Source of the DNA: Halorubrum laminariae
GTDB lineage: Archaea > Halobacteriota > Halobacteria > Halobacteriales > Haloferacaceae
Direction: 5' to 3'
Length of the DNA: 64,000 bases
Assembly (NCBI RefSeq): GCF_024494655.1
Contig: NZ_JANHDL010000001.1
Span: forward strand, 545,747 to 609,746
Below, one piece after another: positions 1 through 8,530 of this stretch. A program made the translations under genes and the position numbers. The notes below the pieces were generated by a model that was not told the origin of the DNA, did not search any database, and was given only the letters and a program-made list of their open reading frames with translations. The first letter of the stretch is position 1. Every line of letters starts with the position of its first letter.

Positions 1-562
1 ACAGCGGCGCGACGAACCCGTCGGCGAGGTTCTCGGCCGCGCTCTCGACGGCCGCGCTCCGGAGGGCCGCAGGCGAGAGTGCCGATGGGTCACGACCCAC
101 GAGCGCGCGCACCGACTCTCGGGCGGCCTCCGGGTCCGTCTCGGTCAGGGAGACAACCTCGCTCGTGACATCGAGCAGCATCCGTCCGCTCGCGGCGACG
201 AAGAGGACGCCGCCCGCGACGAGGGGCGCGAGGACCGACATCTCGGCAGGCAACGGTCCGTATCCAGTCTCCCACGGGCCGTACACGGCCGCGACCGCGA
301 CGAGGAGGCCGAGGGCAGCGGCGGCCGCGAGCGGGAGCGCGACCGCGACCGCGACGCCGACGAGGCGCGGGCGGTGCCACTCGCGGTCGATCCGGCCGAC
401 GAGCGACCCGAACCACGCGACCGGGTGAACGTGGCGCGGCGGCTCGCCGAACGCGAAATCGGCCGCGACAGCGAGTCCGAGCGCGGCGATTGCAGGAGCG
501 ACGGGCGCGAGCGGGACGGGCGAGACGGGCGCGAGCGCCTCGAAAGCGGTCGTGGGCGACAT
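1..562 (-). CDS. cbiB: Adenosylcobinamide-phosphate synthase, partial (3' end outside window)
   Basis: Membrane protein that attaches aminopropanol to adenosylcobyric acid late in cobalamin synthesis. The minus strand from an ATG at 562 gives about 187 codons before the window edge. Near residues 37-52 is a FGEPPRHVHPVAWFG-like block, matching the conserved LGDPP...HPV start of the CbiB/CobD family. Hydrophobic segments follow, and a VESAAENLADGFVAPL block lies at the cut end, also typical of the family. The start lies 3 nt downstream of the cbiA stop, so the two are one transcript. The C-terminal half cannot be judged. Family assignment is confident. Confidence 0.9.
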   Translation of the reverse strand, partial: MSPTTAFEALAPVSPVPLAPVAPAIAALGLAVAADFAFGEPPRHVHPVAWFGSLVGRIDREWHRPRLVGVAVAVALPLAAAAALGLLVAVAAVYGPWETGYGPLPAEMSVLAPLVAGGVLFVAASGRMLLDVTSEVVSLTETDPEAARESVRALVGRDPSALSPAALRSAAVESAAENLADGFVAPL

Positions 563-565
563 CGC

Positions 566-1918
566 TCACAGTCCGTCGAGGAACGCGTCGAACGCTCCGC
601 TTTCCGGGTGGAGGTGACAGTACGTCCCGAGCGTTCGGTGTTCGATCAGGCCGTCGCGGTCCCCGTCGATCCCGGTTCCGCGCTCGACTGCGAAGGCGAA
701 TCGGGCGTCGTCGGCGACCTCGGCCGCGGAGTAGTGGAATTCGTGCCCGTGGCACGTCTCGCCTGCTGCGGCGGTCGGGGCGTCGCGGGTCGCCCGCAGT
801 TCGACGTGGTCGAGCGCCTGATACCGCTCTTGCATCGTCACGTCGGCCGGGAGCACGCCGGCCATCTCGTGTGTGTCCCCCTCAACGGTTGTCAGCGACT
901 CGGCGAGCGCCATCAGCCCGCCGCACTCGCCGAGGACGGGCGTCCCGTCCGCGGCCGCGTCAGCGATGTCAGAGAGCGCCGGGCTCCCCGCCAGCGTTTC
1001 CGCGTGTCGCTCGGGGTAGCCGCCGGGGAGGTAGACGCCGTCACAGGCGGGGAGCGGGTCGCCGGCGGTCGGTTCGAACGGGACGACGGTCGCCCGCTCG
1101 CGCAGCCGCTCGACCGTGGCCGGGTAGACGAACCGGAAGGCGTCGTCGCGGGCGAGCGCGACTCGCGGGCGGTCGTCGTCCGCCGTCCCGGACGAACGCG
1201 ACGCTCGGGCGGTCGCCGGAGCGGCCGCATCGACCGGAGCAGACGCGTCGTCGGCCGGCGTCGGTTCCCGGGCGGCCTCGACCAGCCGCTCGGTCCGGAG
1301 GCCCTCCGCGGCGGCGTCGAGCGCGTCCTCGTCGATCGGCGACTCCTCGCCCATGTGGAGCCCGAGGTGTCGCTCCGGAATTTCGAGGTCGTCTCGCGGA
1401 GGGATCCGGCCGAAGTACGTCAGCTCGTCCGGGAGCGCCTCGCGGACCCCTCGCGCGTGACGGCCGCCGTGTGCGCGCTGAGCGATCACGCCGACCACGT
1501 CGATGTCGCGCCCGACGCGTTCGGCGTACGTCCGGAATCCGAGCGCGGTCGCGGCGACGCTCTCCATGCCCGCGCTCGCGTCGACGACGAGCACCACCGG
1601 GAGGTCGAGCGCCTCGGCGACCGCGGCCGTGCTCGATTTGTCCCCGTCGTACAGCCCCATGACCCCCTCGACGACACAGATGTCGCCCTCGCCGCGAGCG
1701 TAGTTCCGGCGGAGACCAGCCTCGCCCTGCAGCCACAGATCGAGCGTCCGCGAGGGGCGGCCAGCCACGTGCGCGTGGTGACTCGGGTCGATGAAGTCCG
1801 GACCCGCCTTCGCCGGCTGGACCGCGCATCCGGCGGTTTCGAGCGCGCGGATCGCCGCGAGCGCGGCGACGGTCTTGCCCACGCCCGAACTGACGCCGCC
1901 GAGGACGAACCCTCTCAT
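566..1918 (-). CDS. cbiA: Cobyrinate a,c-diamide synthase
   Basis: ATP- and glutamine-dependent amidation of the a and c side chains of cobyrinate. The 450-residue protein has an N-terminal P-loop (GGVSSGVGKT, residues 7-16) of the dethiobiotin-synthetase-like fold, then PAKAGPDFIDPSHH and VVEGVMGLYDG blocks. The C-terminal class I glutaminase domain has VYLPGGYPE, the nucleophile motif GECGGLMAL and a late GHEFHYS histidine. Length is normal for archaeal CbiA. It sits between a CobT-like gene (13 nt away) and cbiB (3 nt away), a compact late cobalamin operon. An anaerobic-type CbiA is the expected enzyme in haloarchaea. Confidence 0.95.
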   Translation of the reverse strand: MRGFVLGGVSSGVGKTVAALAAIRALETAGCAVQPAKAGPDFIDPSHHAHVAGRPSRTLDLWLQGEAGLRRNYARGEGDICVVEGVMGLYDGDKSSTAAVAEALDLPVVLVVDASAGMESVAATALGFRTYAERVGRDIDVVGVIAQRAHGGRHARGVREALPDELTYFGRIPPRDDLEIPERHLGLHMGEESPIDEDALDAAAEGLRTERLVEAAREPTPADDASAPVDAAAPATARASRSSGTADDDRPRVALARDDAFRFVYPATVERLRERATVVPFEPTAGDPLPACDGVYLPGGYPERHAETLAGSPALSDIADAAADGTPVLGECGGLMALAESLTTVEGDTHEMAGVLPADVTMQERYQALDHVELRATRDAPTAAAGETCHGHEFHYSAAEVADDARFAFAVERGTGIDGDRDGLIEHRTLGTYCHLHPESGAFDAFLDGL

Positions 1919-1931
1919 TGGACGACCCCGC

Positions 1932-2969
1932 TCATCGAGAGCCGCCTCCGTCCACGCCCACCGTCTCCCGCGCGGCCAAGAGCCGGTCGGTGATCGCCGC
2001 GATGCGCTCGCGCACGTCGGCCGCGGGCACTCCGGCGCGGTCGGAAAGCGCCAGCGCGCCGCCCATGCCGACGCCCTCCTTCGCCTCGCCGCGAGCGTAC
2101 GCCGCCATCGCGGGGTGGTCGCTCGACCCGAACTCGGGGTCCGTCGCGGTGAGCGACAGGTCGAGGTCGGCGGCGAGCGACGCCACGTCGGCGGTCGGGT
2201 CGTCCGCGACGAACGTCGTCGTCGCGAGCGGGAGCCGCCGGTCCACGCCCGCGTGCCGCGCCAGCGCCGCGACCGCGGCCAGTTGGGTCCCGCCCGCGAG
2301 CGTCACGTCGATCCCGCCTTCGAGCGAGCCGACGACCAGCCCCGTGGCAGCGGCGAGCACGGGGTCGCCCATCAGCCGGATCGCGTCGATCGGGTCGCCG
2401 TCGGCGTCGCCAACGGAGAGGTCGCTCGCGGCGAGGCCCTCCTCGACGACCGCGCGCTTCCGTTCGAGCGGGTTAGCCGCGAGCGACGAGGAGACGACGG
2501 GGCGCTCGCCGAGCGCGGTCAACACGCCGAGCGCGGTCGTCGTCCCGCCGGGGATCGTCTCGGCGACGAGCAGTTCGTCGGTCTTGGAGATGTCGGGGGC
2601 CAGACCGCGAGCGTTCTCGAAGATTGTGGCGGCGTCCGGCACCGGTTCGGGCTCGCGCACGTCGCCACCGGGGGCAGCGCCGACGGCGCGGACCGACGCG
2701 TCGGTCGGGACCGCGAGCCCGGCGTCGACGCCGACGAAGTCGAACCCGACCCGCTCTCTGACCGCGCGGGTGACGACTGCCGGCGTCGGACAGCCGGAGG
2801 GGCTGACGGGGACCGGCGAGTCGGGCGCGGGACGACCGTCCGCGACGATCTCGAGGTCGGCACTCGGCGTGTGAATCCGGAGTTCCGGATCGGCACCCGC
2901 GGCGCTGATCCCGTCGATCGCGGCCGTCTCCGTCGTCCCGGCGACGACGACGAGGCTCACGTCGGACAC
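1932..2969 (-). CDS. Archaeal CobT-like nicotinate-nucleotide--dimethylbenzimidazole phosphoribosyltransferase homolog
   Basis: 345 residues from a GTG start at 2969. Motifs such as ETIPGGTTTALGVL, DITLAGGTQLAAV-like and GEAKEGVGMGGALAL match the archaeal relatives of CobT (the TIGR00303/UPF0284 family). In archaea these probably activate a lower-ligand base for cobamide assembly; the exact substrate is inferred, not shown. It is the first gene of the cob transcript: a TTAAAG box on the minus strand at about 3082-3088 lies well upstream. A different-frame ATG at 3052 opens a short ORF overlapping this start, so the true 5' end of the message deserves care. C-terminal end lies 13 nt before cbiA. 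Confidence 0.88.
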   Translation of the reverse strand: MSDVSLVVVAGTTETAAIDGISAAGADPELRIHTPSADLEIVADGRPAPDSPVPVSPSGCPTPAVVTRAVRERVGFDFVGVDAGLAVPTDASVRAVGAAPGGDVREPEPVPDAATIFENARGLAPDISKTDELLVAETIPGGTTTALGVLTALGERPVVSSSLAANPLERKRAVVEEGLAASDLSVGDADGDPIDAIRLMGDPVLAAATGLVVGSLEGGIDVTLAGGTQLAAVAALARHAGVDRRLPLATTTFVADDPTADVASLAADLDLSLTATDPEFGSSDHPAMAAYARGEAKEGVGMGGALALSDRAGVPAADVRERIAAITDRLLAARETVGVDGGGSR

Positions 2970-3177
2970 GCCGCACCTCCGACACTCCTCGCGGACCGGC
3001 CGCGAACGCAGCCCGCGTCTGCGGCCGTCGTCTGCGGTCGAGTCGAGTACATCTACTAGCGACTGATTAGCACAAGCGGACTTTAATCGATCGGGTCGCG
3101 GACTCGATCGCGGCGAGCGATCGACAGTCGTGGAGAGTGGTCGACAGCCGGCGTTGGGGGTCGCAGAGAGGGGACCG

Positions 3178-3876
3178 CTAGACGACGAGGTACTCTTCGA
3201 GTCGCTCGCGGTCGCTCACCGCATCGCCGGCGATCTCGTCGACGATCGTTCCGTGGTCGATCGCGTAACACCGCTCCGACAGGCCTTGGATGACCGAAAG
3301 ATTCTGTTCGACGAAGAGGATCGTCGTCCCGAACTCCTCGTTGATCCGCTTGAGGTCTTCCGTGATCGACTGCACGATCGACGGCTGAACGCCCTCGGAG
3401 GGCTCGTCGACCAACAGGAGGTCCGGATCGCCGACGAGCGCGCGAGCGATGGCGAGCATCTGCTGTTGTCCCCCGCTCATCGTACCGGCGTCCTGATCCG
3501 CGCGCTCTTCGAGGATCGGGAAGTAGTCGTACACCTGCTCGTAGCGGGTCTTGTCGCCGTCACCGATCCCCTCGCCGATCGTGAGGTTCTGTTCGACCGA
3601 GAGTCCGGGGAACACGTCGCGCCCCTGCGGGACGTACCCGATGCCGCCGCGGGCGCGTACGTCCGCGGACTCATGTGTGAGGTCCTTCCCGTTGAACCGG
3701 ACCGTCCCAGACTCGGGAGCGAGAAGTCCCATGATCGCTTTCAATAGCGTGGTCTTTCCGACGCCGTTCCGGCCAACGATACCGACGATTTCGCCGTCTC
3801 CGACGCTGAGATCGACATCGCGGAGAATCGGCGTCCCGTCGTACCCGGCGTCGAGCCCGGACACTTCGAGGCTCAC
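3178..3876 (-). CDS. urtE: Urea-type ABC transporter ATP-binding protein UrtE
   Basis: Second ATPase of a LivF/UrtE-type importer, acting at the inner face of the membrane with UrtB, UrtC and UrtD. The 232-residue chain has Walker A GRNGVGKT (about residues 36-43), signature MSGGQQQMLAIA, Walker B LLLVDEPSEGVQP and the switch histidine region VEQNLSV. The SEGVQPSIV block and the UrtA-type binding protein upstream favour urea or short amides over branched-chain amino acids. Last gene of the urt operon; its start overlaps the urtD stop by 4 nt, implying translational coupling. Confidence 0.88.
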   Translation of the reverse strand: MSLEVSGLDAGYDGTPILRDVDLSVGDGEIVGIVGRNGVGKTTLLKAIMGLLAPESGTVRFNGKDLTHESADVRARGGIGYVPQGRDVFPGLSVEQNLTIGEGIGDGDKTRYEQVYDYFPILEERADQDAGTMSGGQQQMLAIARALVGDPDLLLVDEPSEGVQPSIVQSITEDLKRINEEFGTTILFVEQNLSVIQGLSERCYAIDHGTIVDEIAGDAVSDRERLEEYLVV

Positions 3877-4646
3877 GCGTTCTCACCTAGGTAGATCCGG
3901 CGAACGTCCTCGTCGGCTTCGATCTCCTCGATCGGCCCCTCCCGGAAGATCTCGCCTTGGTTCAACACCGTGACGCGGTCCGAGATCCGCCGGACGAAGT
4001 CCATGTCGTGTTCGACGACGAGGAACGTCATCCCGTCGTCGTGAAGCGATCGGATCAGGTCCGCGACGTCGGCCGTCTCGTCGACGGACATGCCCGCGAC
4101 GGGCTCGTCGAGCAGCATGAGCGTCGGATCGAGCGTCACCGCCATCCCGATCTCCAGTCGCTGTTTCTCGCCGTGCGAGAGGTCGCTGGCCTGAGTCTCG
4201 GCCTTCTCCGCGAGCGCGATTCGGTCGAGAGTTTCGGCCAACACGCGCGCCGTGTCGCGGTCGGTCCGCTGAAGCGGCACCCGGAGGTTCTCCTCGACGG
4301 AGAGGTTCTCGTAGACGTGCGGAGACTGGAACTTGACGCTGATCCCGGTGTCGATCCGGTCGTGCGTGTCCATCTCGGTGAGGTCCGTTCCGTCGAAGTA
4401 GATGTCACCGTCGCTCGGTGACAGCTGTCCCGTGATCAGTTCGAGCAACGTGCTCTTGCCCGCGCCGTTCGGCCCGATGAGACAGCGGATCTCGCCTTCC
4501 TCGACCGAGAAGTCGACCCCGTCGACCGCGGTCAGTCCGCCGAAGTTCTTTGTGAGTTGCTTGGTGGCCAGTACCGTGCTCGTCGCGCCGCCGGTCGCGG
4601 CGACCGCCGGCTTCTGTCTGACGTTGATGTCCTGTGGTGTGCTCAT
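3873..4646 (-). CDS. urtD: Urea-type ABC transporter ATP-binding protein UrtD
   Basis: First ATPase of the transporter (LivG/UrtD class), 257 residues. Walker A GPNGAGKS, signature LSHGEKQRLEIG, Walker B LMLLDEPVAGMS and VVEHDMDFV are all intact. The SHGEKQ signature, in place of SGGQ, is characteristic of UrtD. An N-terminal extension of about 25 residues before the ABC core is low in complexity. Both ends overlap neighbours by 4 nt (ATGA), so urtC-D-E are probably translated as a coupled set. Confidence 0.9.
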   Translation of the reverse strand: MSTPQDINVRQKPAVAATGGATSTVLATKQLTKNFGGLTAVDGVDFSVEEGEIRCLIGPNGAGKSTLLELITGQLSPSDGDIYFDGTDLTEMDTHDRIDTGISVKFQSPHVYENLSVEENLRVPLQRTDRDTARVLAETLDRIALAEKAETQASDLSHGEKQRLEIGMAVTLDPTLMLLDEPVAGMSVDETADVADLIRSLHDDGMTFLVVEHDMDFVRRISDRVTVLNQGEIFREGPIEEIEADEDVRRIYLGENA

Positions 4647-5770
4647 TCGACTGATTCCTCCGCGGCCGTCGCCGACTGTGACCGCTCGTCACGTTTCTTG
4701 CGCAGTCCGTCCACGAGTTCGTCGAACGCCGGGGCGACGCCGGCGGGCAGGAAGAGGATGACGCCCAGCAGGAGCCCGCCGACGATCACGAGCGCCCATT
4801 CGGAGCCGATCGGACCGATTCCGCTCGACAGCCCGGTCCGCATCCGTTCGATCGCGAACGTCGCACCGATCGCTCCGAGCAGCGATTCGCGGCCGCCAAC
4901 GCTGACCCAGACGACCGGAAGCGCGGCGAACGCAATCCCGAAGACGCTCGGATCGATATAGTTGCCCCAACTGGCGTAGAACACGCCACCGATTGCGGCC
5001 AACGCGCCGCCGATCGTGAAGACGACGAGCTTCACGAACGGAACGTTGTACCCGAAGGTGGTGGTCCGCTCCTCGTCCTCGCGGACGGCGACCATCGTCA
5101 TGCCGAAGCTCCCGTTGACGAGGACACGAAGCCCGAGATACACGGCGACGAGCGCGATGAGCAGGGCGTAGTAGAGCCCGACACCCTCTAACACCAGCGC
5201 GGTCTCGCCGACGCCGATCGTGAGGTCGGGGATGTTCGTCATCCCGTTGAATCCGCCGAGTTGGGCCGCACCGACGGCCCACTCGCTGCCGGCGGTCTGT
5301 GCCATGAACGTGTTCAACACCAGCGCGACGACGAGCGTCATGATCGTGACGTAGGTCTCGCGAACGCCGCCGTAGAACATGAAGTAGCCGAGCAGCGCCG
5401 CGCTCAGCGTGCCAACGAGGAGGGCACCGACGATGGCAAGACCGACGCCCGCCGCCGACGAGAAGTTGATCCCGATCACGCCGAATGTGTACGCCGAGAT
5501 GCCGAAGAAGGCCACCTGCCCGAAGCTCAACACGCCTGCGTACCCCCAGATGAAACAGAGGCTCAACGCGAGGAACGCGAGCGCGAGGTACCGCGAACTC
5601 TGGATGACGGTGTACGGGTCGGTCGTCAGCGGGTAGACGGCGAGCGCCGCGACCGCGACGACAAACCCGACCCAGAACGTGGCCGAGTCGCCGATGGTGT
5701 TCGGGCCTTCGAGCCGGTCGCGGACGCGGCCGACGAGCGAGGCCGAGCCGCCGTCGAGACGGTCGCTCAT
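4643..5770 (-). CDS. urtC: Urea-type ABC transporter permease UrtC
   Basis: 375-residue integral membrane protein of the LivM/UrtC family. About ten hydrophobic segments run from residue 30 to 350. The block WGYAGVLSFGQVAFFGISAY (near residues 89-108) is a hallmark of this permease class, as is the YNVPFVKLVVFTIGGALAAIGG region. The last 25 residues are charged and cytoplasmic. Forms the channel with UrtB; the start overlaps the urtB stop by 4 nt. Confidence 0.9.
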   Translation of the reverse strand: MSDRLDGGSASLVGRVRDRLEGPNTIGDSATFWVGFVVAVAALAVYPLTTDPYTVIQSSRYLALAFLALSLCFIWGYAGVLSFGQVAFFGISAYTFGVIGINFSSAAGVGLAIVGALLVGTLSAALLGYFMFYGGVRETYVTIMTLVVALVLNTFMAQTAGSEWAVGAAQLGGFNGMTNIPDLTIGVGETALVLEGVGLYYALLIALVAVYLGLRVLVNGSFGMTMVAVREDEERTTTFGYNVPFVKLVVFTIGGALAAIGGVFYASWGNYIDPSVFGIAFAALPVVWVSVGGRESLLGAIGATFAIERMRTGLSSGIGPIGSEWALVIVGGLLLGVILFLPAGVAPAFDELVDGLRKKRDERSQSATAAEESVE

Positions 5771-6714
5771 TCCTCAGCCCTCCGGCGTTGCCGCCAGTCT
5801 TCGACGTAGCCGGTGATACCGTCGGGCAAGAGTCGGAGCGCGACGATGGCGACGAGCAACAGCAGCATCTGCCCGACGAACGTTCCGAAGAGGAAGCTCC
5901 CGGTCGCGTTGAACACGCTGAGGACGCCCGCCGCCGACAGCGTGCCGACGATGACCGACGGTCCGCCGACGACGACGGCGACGAACGCCTCGACGAGGAA
6001 CGTGCTCCCGCGGTTGGGCGTGATAGACCCCAGCGCGGGCGCGTACAGCGCGCCCGTCAGCCCGGCGAGCGCGGAGCCGATGGCGAACGTCGTGGTGTAC
6101 ATCCGGTCGGTGTCGATCCCCATCGCCCGAGCGGTCTCGGGGTCCTCGATGGTGGCCCGCGCTTTGATCCCGAACTCAGTGCGGGTGAACACCACGTAGA
6201 GGCCGGTGAGAACCGCGATCGAGACGATCGGGAGGAAGACGCTCCGGTAGATCGACGAGGAGAACGGGCCGTACCCGACGCTACCCATCGGAGTCGAGAT
6301 GCTGTCGAGACTCGACCCGAACACGATCAACAGCAGCTGTGAGACCACGAGCGCCAGTCCCCACGTCGCGACCATGGAGTCTAACAGGCGGTCGTAGAAT
6401 CGCTTGACGATCGTTCGCTCGACGGCGACGCCGAACAGCGTCGTGGCGACGACGCCGACGACCATCGCAGCCGGGAGCGGCACTCCGGCGTGGTACGGCA
6501 GCGCGGTTCCGTAGACGCCGATCAGGATGAACTCCCCGTGCGCGAGATTGATGACGCCCATCATTCCGAAGATGATCGCTAGCCCGACGGTCGCGAGGAC
6601 GATGAACCCGAAGCTGTTCAGGAACTGGAACAGCAGCGCGAGGAGGCTGCTGTACGTCGAGAACGTCAGAGGCGTGAGGGCGACGCCGGCCGTAACCGAT
6701 CCCGTTCCGATCAC
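5767..6714 (-). CDS. urtB: Urea-type ABC transporter permease UrtB
   Basis: 315-residue permease of the LivH/UrtB family. The block IIFGMMGVINLAHGEFILIG near residue 50 is the family signature, followed by a typical RATIEDPETARAMGID cytoplasmic loop and eight or so membrane helices. The chosen start is GTG at 6714. The 19-codon ORF 6711-6770 ends with a TGA overlapping this GTG, which supports re-initiation at 6714. Downstream it overlaps urtC by 4 nt. Confidence 0.9.
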   Translation of the reverse strand: MIGTGSVTAGVALTPLTFSTYSSLLALLFQFLNSFGFIVLATVGLAIIFGMMGVINLAHGEFILIGVYGTALPYHAGVPLPAAMVVGVVATTLFGVAVERTIVKRFYDRLLDSMVATWGLALVVSQLLLIVFGSSLDSISTPMGSVGYGPFSSSIYRSVFLPIVSIAVLTGLYVVFTRTEFGIKARATIEDPETARAMGIDTDRMYTTTFAIGSALAGLTGALYAPALGSITPNRGSTFLVEAFVAVVVGGPSVIVGTLSAAGVLSVFNATGSFLFGTFVGQMLLLLVAIVALRLLPDGITGYVEDWRQRRRAEE

Positions 6715-6770
6715 GCGGGATCGCCCTCCGTCCGTGCCGCCGCCGCGTCCGTCTGTGTGTACAATTTCAT
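6711..6770 (-). CDS. Possible 19-residue coupling ORF between urtA and urtB
   Basis: ATG at 6770 opens 19 codons (MKLYTQTDAAAARTEGDPA) and the TGA overlaps the GTG start of urtB by 3 nt. It fills most of the 71-nt gap between urtA and urtB. No known domain. Its likely role, if translated, is to bring ribosomes to the urtB start; chance occurrence is quite possible in so short a frame. Confidence 0.25.
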   Translation of the reverse strand: MKLYTQTDAAAARTEGDPA

Positions 6771-6785
6771 GAGTCGTATCCTCGT

Positions 6786-8057
6786 TCAGACGTCGTACAC
6801 GTCGCTCGGGACGTACTGGGTCGTCTTGTCCTCCTCGCGGAGGTCACACCCGTCGCCGCCCTCGACCTCCTCGCGGAGGAAGCTCGGGCCGATGCGCTCG
6901 TTGTTGGTAAAGGAGATGTCGTGGTTCTCGTCGGCCCGTGCGACCCGCATCTCGTGTTCCATGTGGTGGGTCGCGCCGTCGAGCGTGAGATCGCCGGAGG
7001 GCGCGCTGATGTCGCGACCCTCTTCGAGGACGCTGATGACCTCCTGCTGGTCGAAGGTTCCGGCCTCCTCGACCGCTTCGGCCCACAGGTACACCGAGAA
7101 GTAATTGTTCTGCGCCTCCTGATTGAGGTAGTTCGCGTCCGGCCAGCGCTCGTAGAAGGCCTCGACGAAGTTCTCGCCGTCGCGGAGGTCGCCGAGCTCC
7201 TCCATGTAGCTCACGCCGGCGTAGACGTTGGTGAGCGCGGGCGGGTCGTAGCGGATGTGCTCGTGGCCCTGCGCCATCGCGGTCGACGTGCCGATCGGAA
7301 TGTCCTCCATCTCGTTCGTCGCCCGCTGGTCGTAGAAGTTCTCGTGGTTCGCGCCAACCAGCATCGACATGATGAAGTCGGGATCCTCGCTCTGGATCCG
7401 GTTGATGACGGAGGAGAAGTCGGTCTCGTCCAGCGGGATGTACTCCTCGCCGACGATGTTGTAGCCGTTCTCTTGGGCGAGGACGTTCACCCAGTCGCCG
7501 GATAGCTGTCCGAAGTTGTAGTCGGCGGCGATGATGTAGATGTCCTCGCCGAACTCCTCTGCGAGGTACGGCGTCACGATCCCGAGCTGCTGGCGCGCGG
7601 TCGCGCCGACCGGGAAGATGGTGTTGTCGCAGACGCCGCCCTCGTACTGGGTCGTGTAGAAATACAGCTGCTCGTTCTCGTTGATGATCGGTCGGATCGC
7701 CTCGCGAGTCGCGCTGGAGTACCCGGCCCAGAGCGCGTCAACCTCGTCCTGTAAGATCAGCCGCTCGGTGAGTTCTTGGTATCGCGAGTTGTCGGACTGC
7801 GGGTCGGGGTCGACGATCTCGATCTCTTCGCCGAGCAGCCCACCGTTCTCGTTGATCTCTTCGAGAGCGAGCCGCGTCGCCTGCCACTTCGAGGTCCCGT
7901 TGAGCTGGAAGTTTCCCGACCGGTCTTCGAGGATACCGACGGTCGGCCCACCGCCTCCGCCGCTACCGCTGCCACCGGAACAGCCGGCGAGCGAGACGCC
8001 GAGCGCGGTCGCGCCGGATGCCAACACCGACCGACGAGACAGCGATTCGTGCGTCAT
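6786..8057 (-). CDS. urtA: Urea-type ABC transporter substrate-binding lipoprotein UrtA
   Basis: Periplasmic-face receptor anchored in the membrane. The ATG at 8057 is chosen because it gives a Tat lipoprotein signal: twin arginine at residues 8-9 (LSRRSVLASGA) and lipobox LAGC with Cys26, followed by a Ser/Gly linker. The mature domain resembles UrtA: VGILEDRSGNFQ, WAGYSSATREAIRPI and LYFYTTQYEGGVCDN correspond to the TSASRKAV and FYPVQYEGEECS-type blocks of the urea receptor. 423 residues in all. An in-frame TTG at 8120 would add 21 residues before the signal and is rejected. First structural gene of the urtABCDE operon; no urease genes lie in this window, so the urea specificity is by family resemblance only. 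Confidence 0.88.
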   Translation of the reverse strand: MTHESLSRRSVLASGATALGVSLAGCSGGSGSGGGGGPTVGILEDRSGNFQLNGTSKWQATRLALEEINENGGLLGEEIEIVDPDPQSDNSRYQELTERLILQDEVDALWAGYSSATREAIRPIINENEQLYFYTTQYEGGVCDNTIFPVGATARQQLGIVTPYLAEEFGEDIYIIAADYNFGQLSGDWVNVLAQENGYNIVGEEYIPLDETDFSSVINRIQSEDPDFIMSMLVGANHENFYDQRATNEMEDIPIGTSTAMAQGHEHIRYDPPALTNVYAGVSYMEELGDLRDGENFVEAFYERWPDANYLNQEAQNNYFSVYLWAEAVEEAGTFDQQEVISVLEEGRDISAPSGDLTLDGATHHMEHEMRVARADENHDISFTNNERIGPSFLREEVEGGDGCDLREEDKTTQYVPSDVYDV

Positions 8058-8137
8058 GCGAGAGCCTCCCGATCCGTCGCAGATTTCTGGATAGATACAA
8101 TGCGATTCATAGGTTCCCAACTTGATTGTCCGCTCAT
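8054..8137 (-). CDS. 27-residue leader ORF overlapping urtA start
   Basis: ATG at 8137 opens 27 codons (MSGQSSWEPMNRIVSIQKSA...) ending in a TGA at 8054-8056 that overlaps the urtA ATG as ATGA. The TATA-like TTTTATAA at 8165-8172 predicts a transcript start near 8142, only about 5 nt before this ATG, which is the spacing of a leaderless haloarchaeal gene. That placement is the main argument for translation. No recognisable domain; could act as a coupling or attenuation leader for the transporter operon. Confidence 0.4.
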   Translation of the reverse strand: MSGQSSWEPMNRIVSIQKSATDREALA

Positions 8138-8164
8138 GTCGTCACTCACTCGGTGATATTGGAA

Positions 8165-8172
8165 TTATAAAA
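8165..8172 (-). promoter_or_regulatory. TATA-like box of the urt operon
   Basis: Minus-strand TTTTATAA in an AT-rich island. It lies about 30 nt upstream of the leader ORF ATG at 8137 and about 110 nt upstream of urtA. Position and sequence fit a haloarchaeal box A. Confidence 0.6.
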
Positions 8173-8530
8173 GGCCTTCTTCAGATGTCCACTACAGAGG
8201 ATATATAATCAGAAGTCTCCCATCACGGTAATACTAATTTATATATTGGACAACCACGCCTCATATTGAACATCAACTGGATGAATCACATATTCGGATC
8301 CGATAGACGATTGAAAACTGACCGTCTCGGAAATGGGACCACATGAAGGACAGTGAACGTGAACGGCGGTCGGCGAGTGGAGGCCGGACGCGTCCGTCGC
8401 TCGCACCGGCGAGCGTGTCCCGTCGGCAGTGAGAACGCATCGTCGGTCAACGATTCGACGGTTCGACGCGTCTCGGAATTGAACCCAACCAATACACCTA
8501 TCCAGCCGGGGAAACGAACCGGACGTAGAC
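8173..8530. other. Intergenic region between urtA and the antiporter gene; no supported gene
   Basis: About 360 nt between two divergent genes. The first 130 nt are AT-rich (several TATATA-like stretches around 8198-8260) and probably hold regulatory sites. A minus-strand frame ends at 8239 and reads HCPSCGP and VQYEAWLSNI near its C-terminus, but it has no convincing start and runs back over the antiporter start. I do not call it a gene. Confidence 0.4.

Noticed and set aside
374..1993. 539-codon plus-strand frame opposite cbiA
   Set aside because: Antisense shadow of a high-GC gene; no domain recognisable.
2957..3052. Short minus-strand ORF with an ATG spaced for a leaderless start, overlapping the CobT-like start
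   Set aside because: Composition is Arg/Ala/Thr-rich as in random GC-rich frames and the overlap is out of phase. Kept only as a caution about the 5' end.
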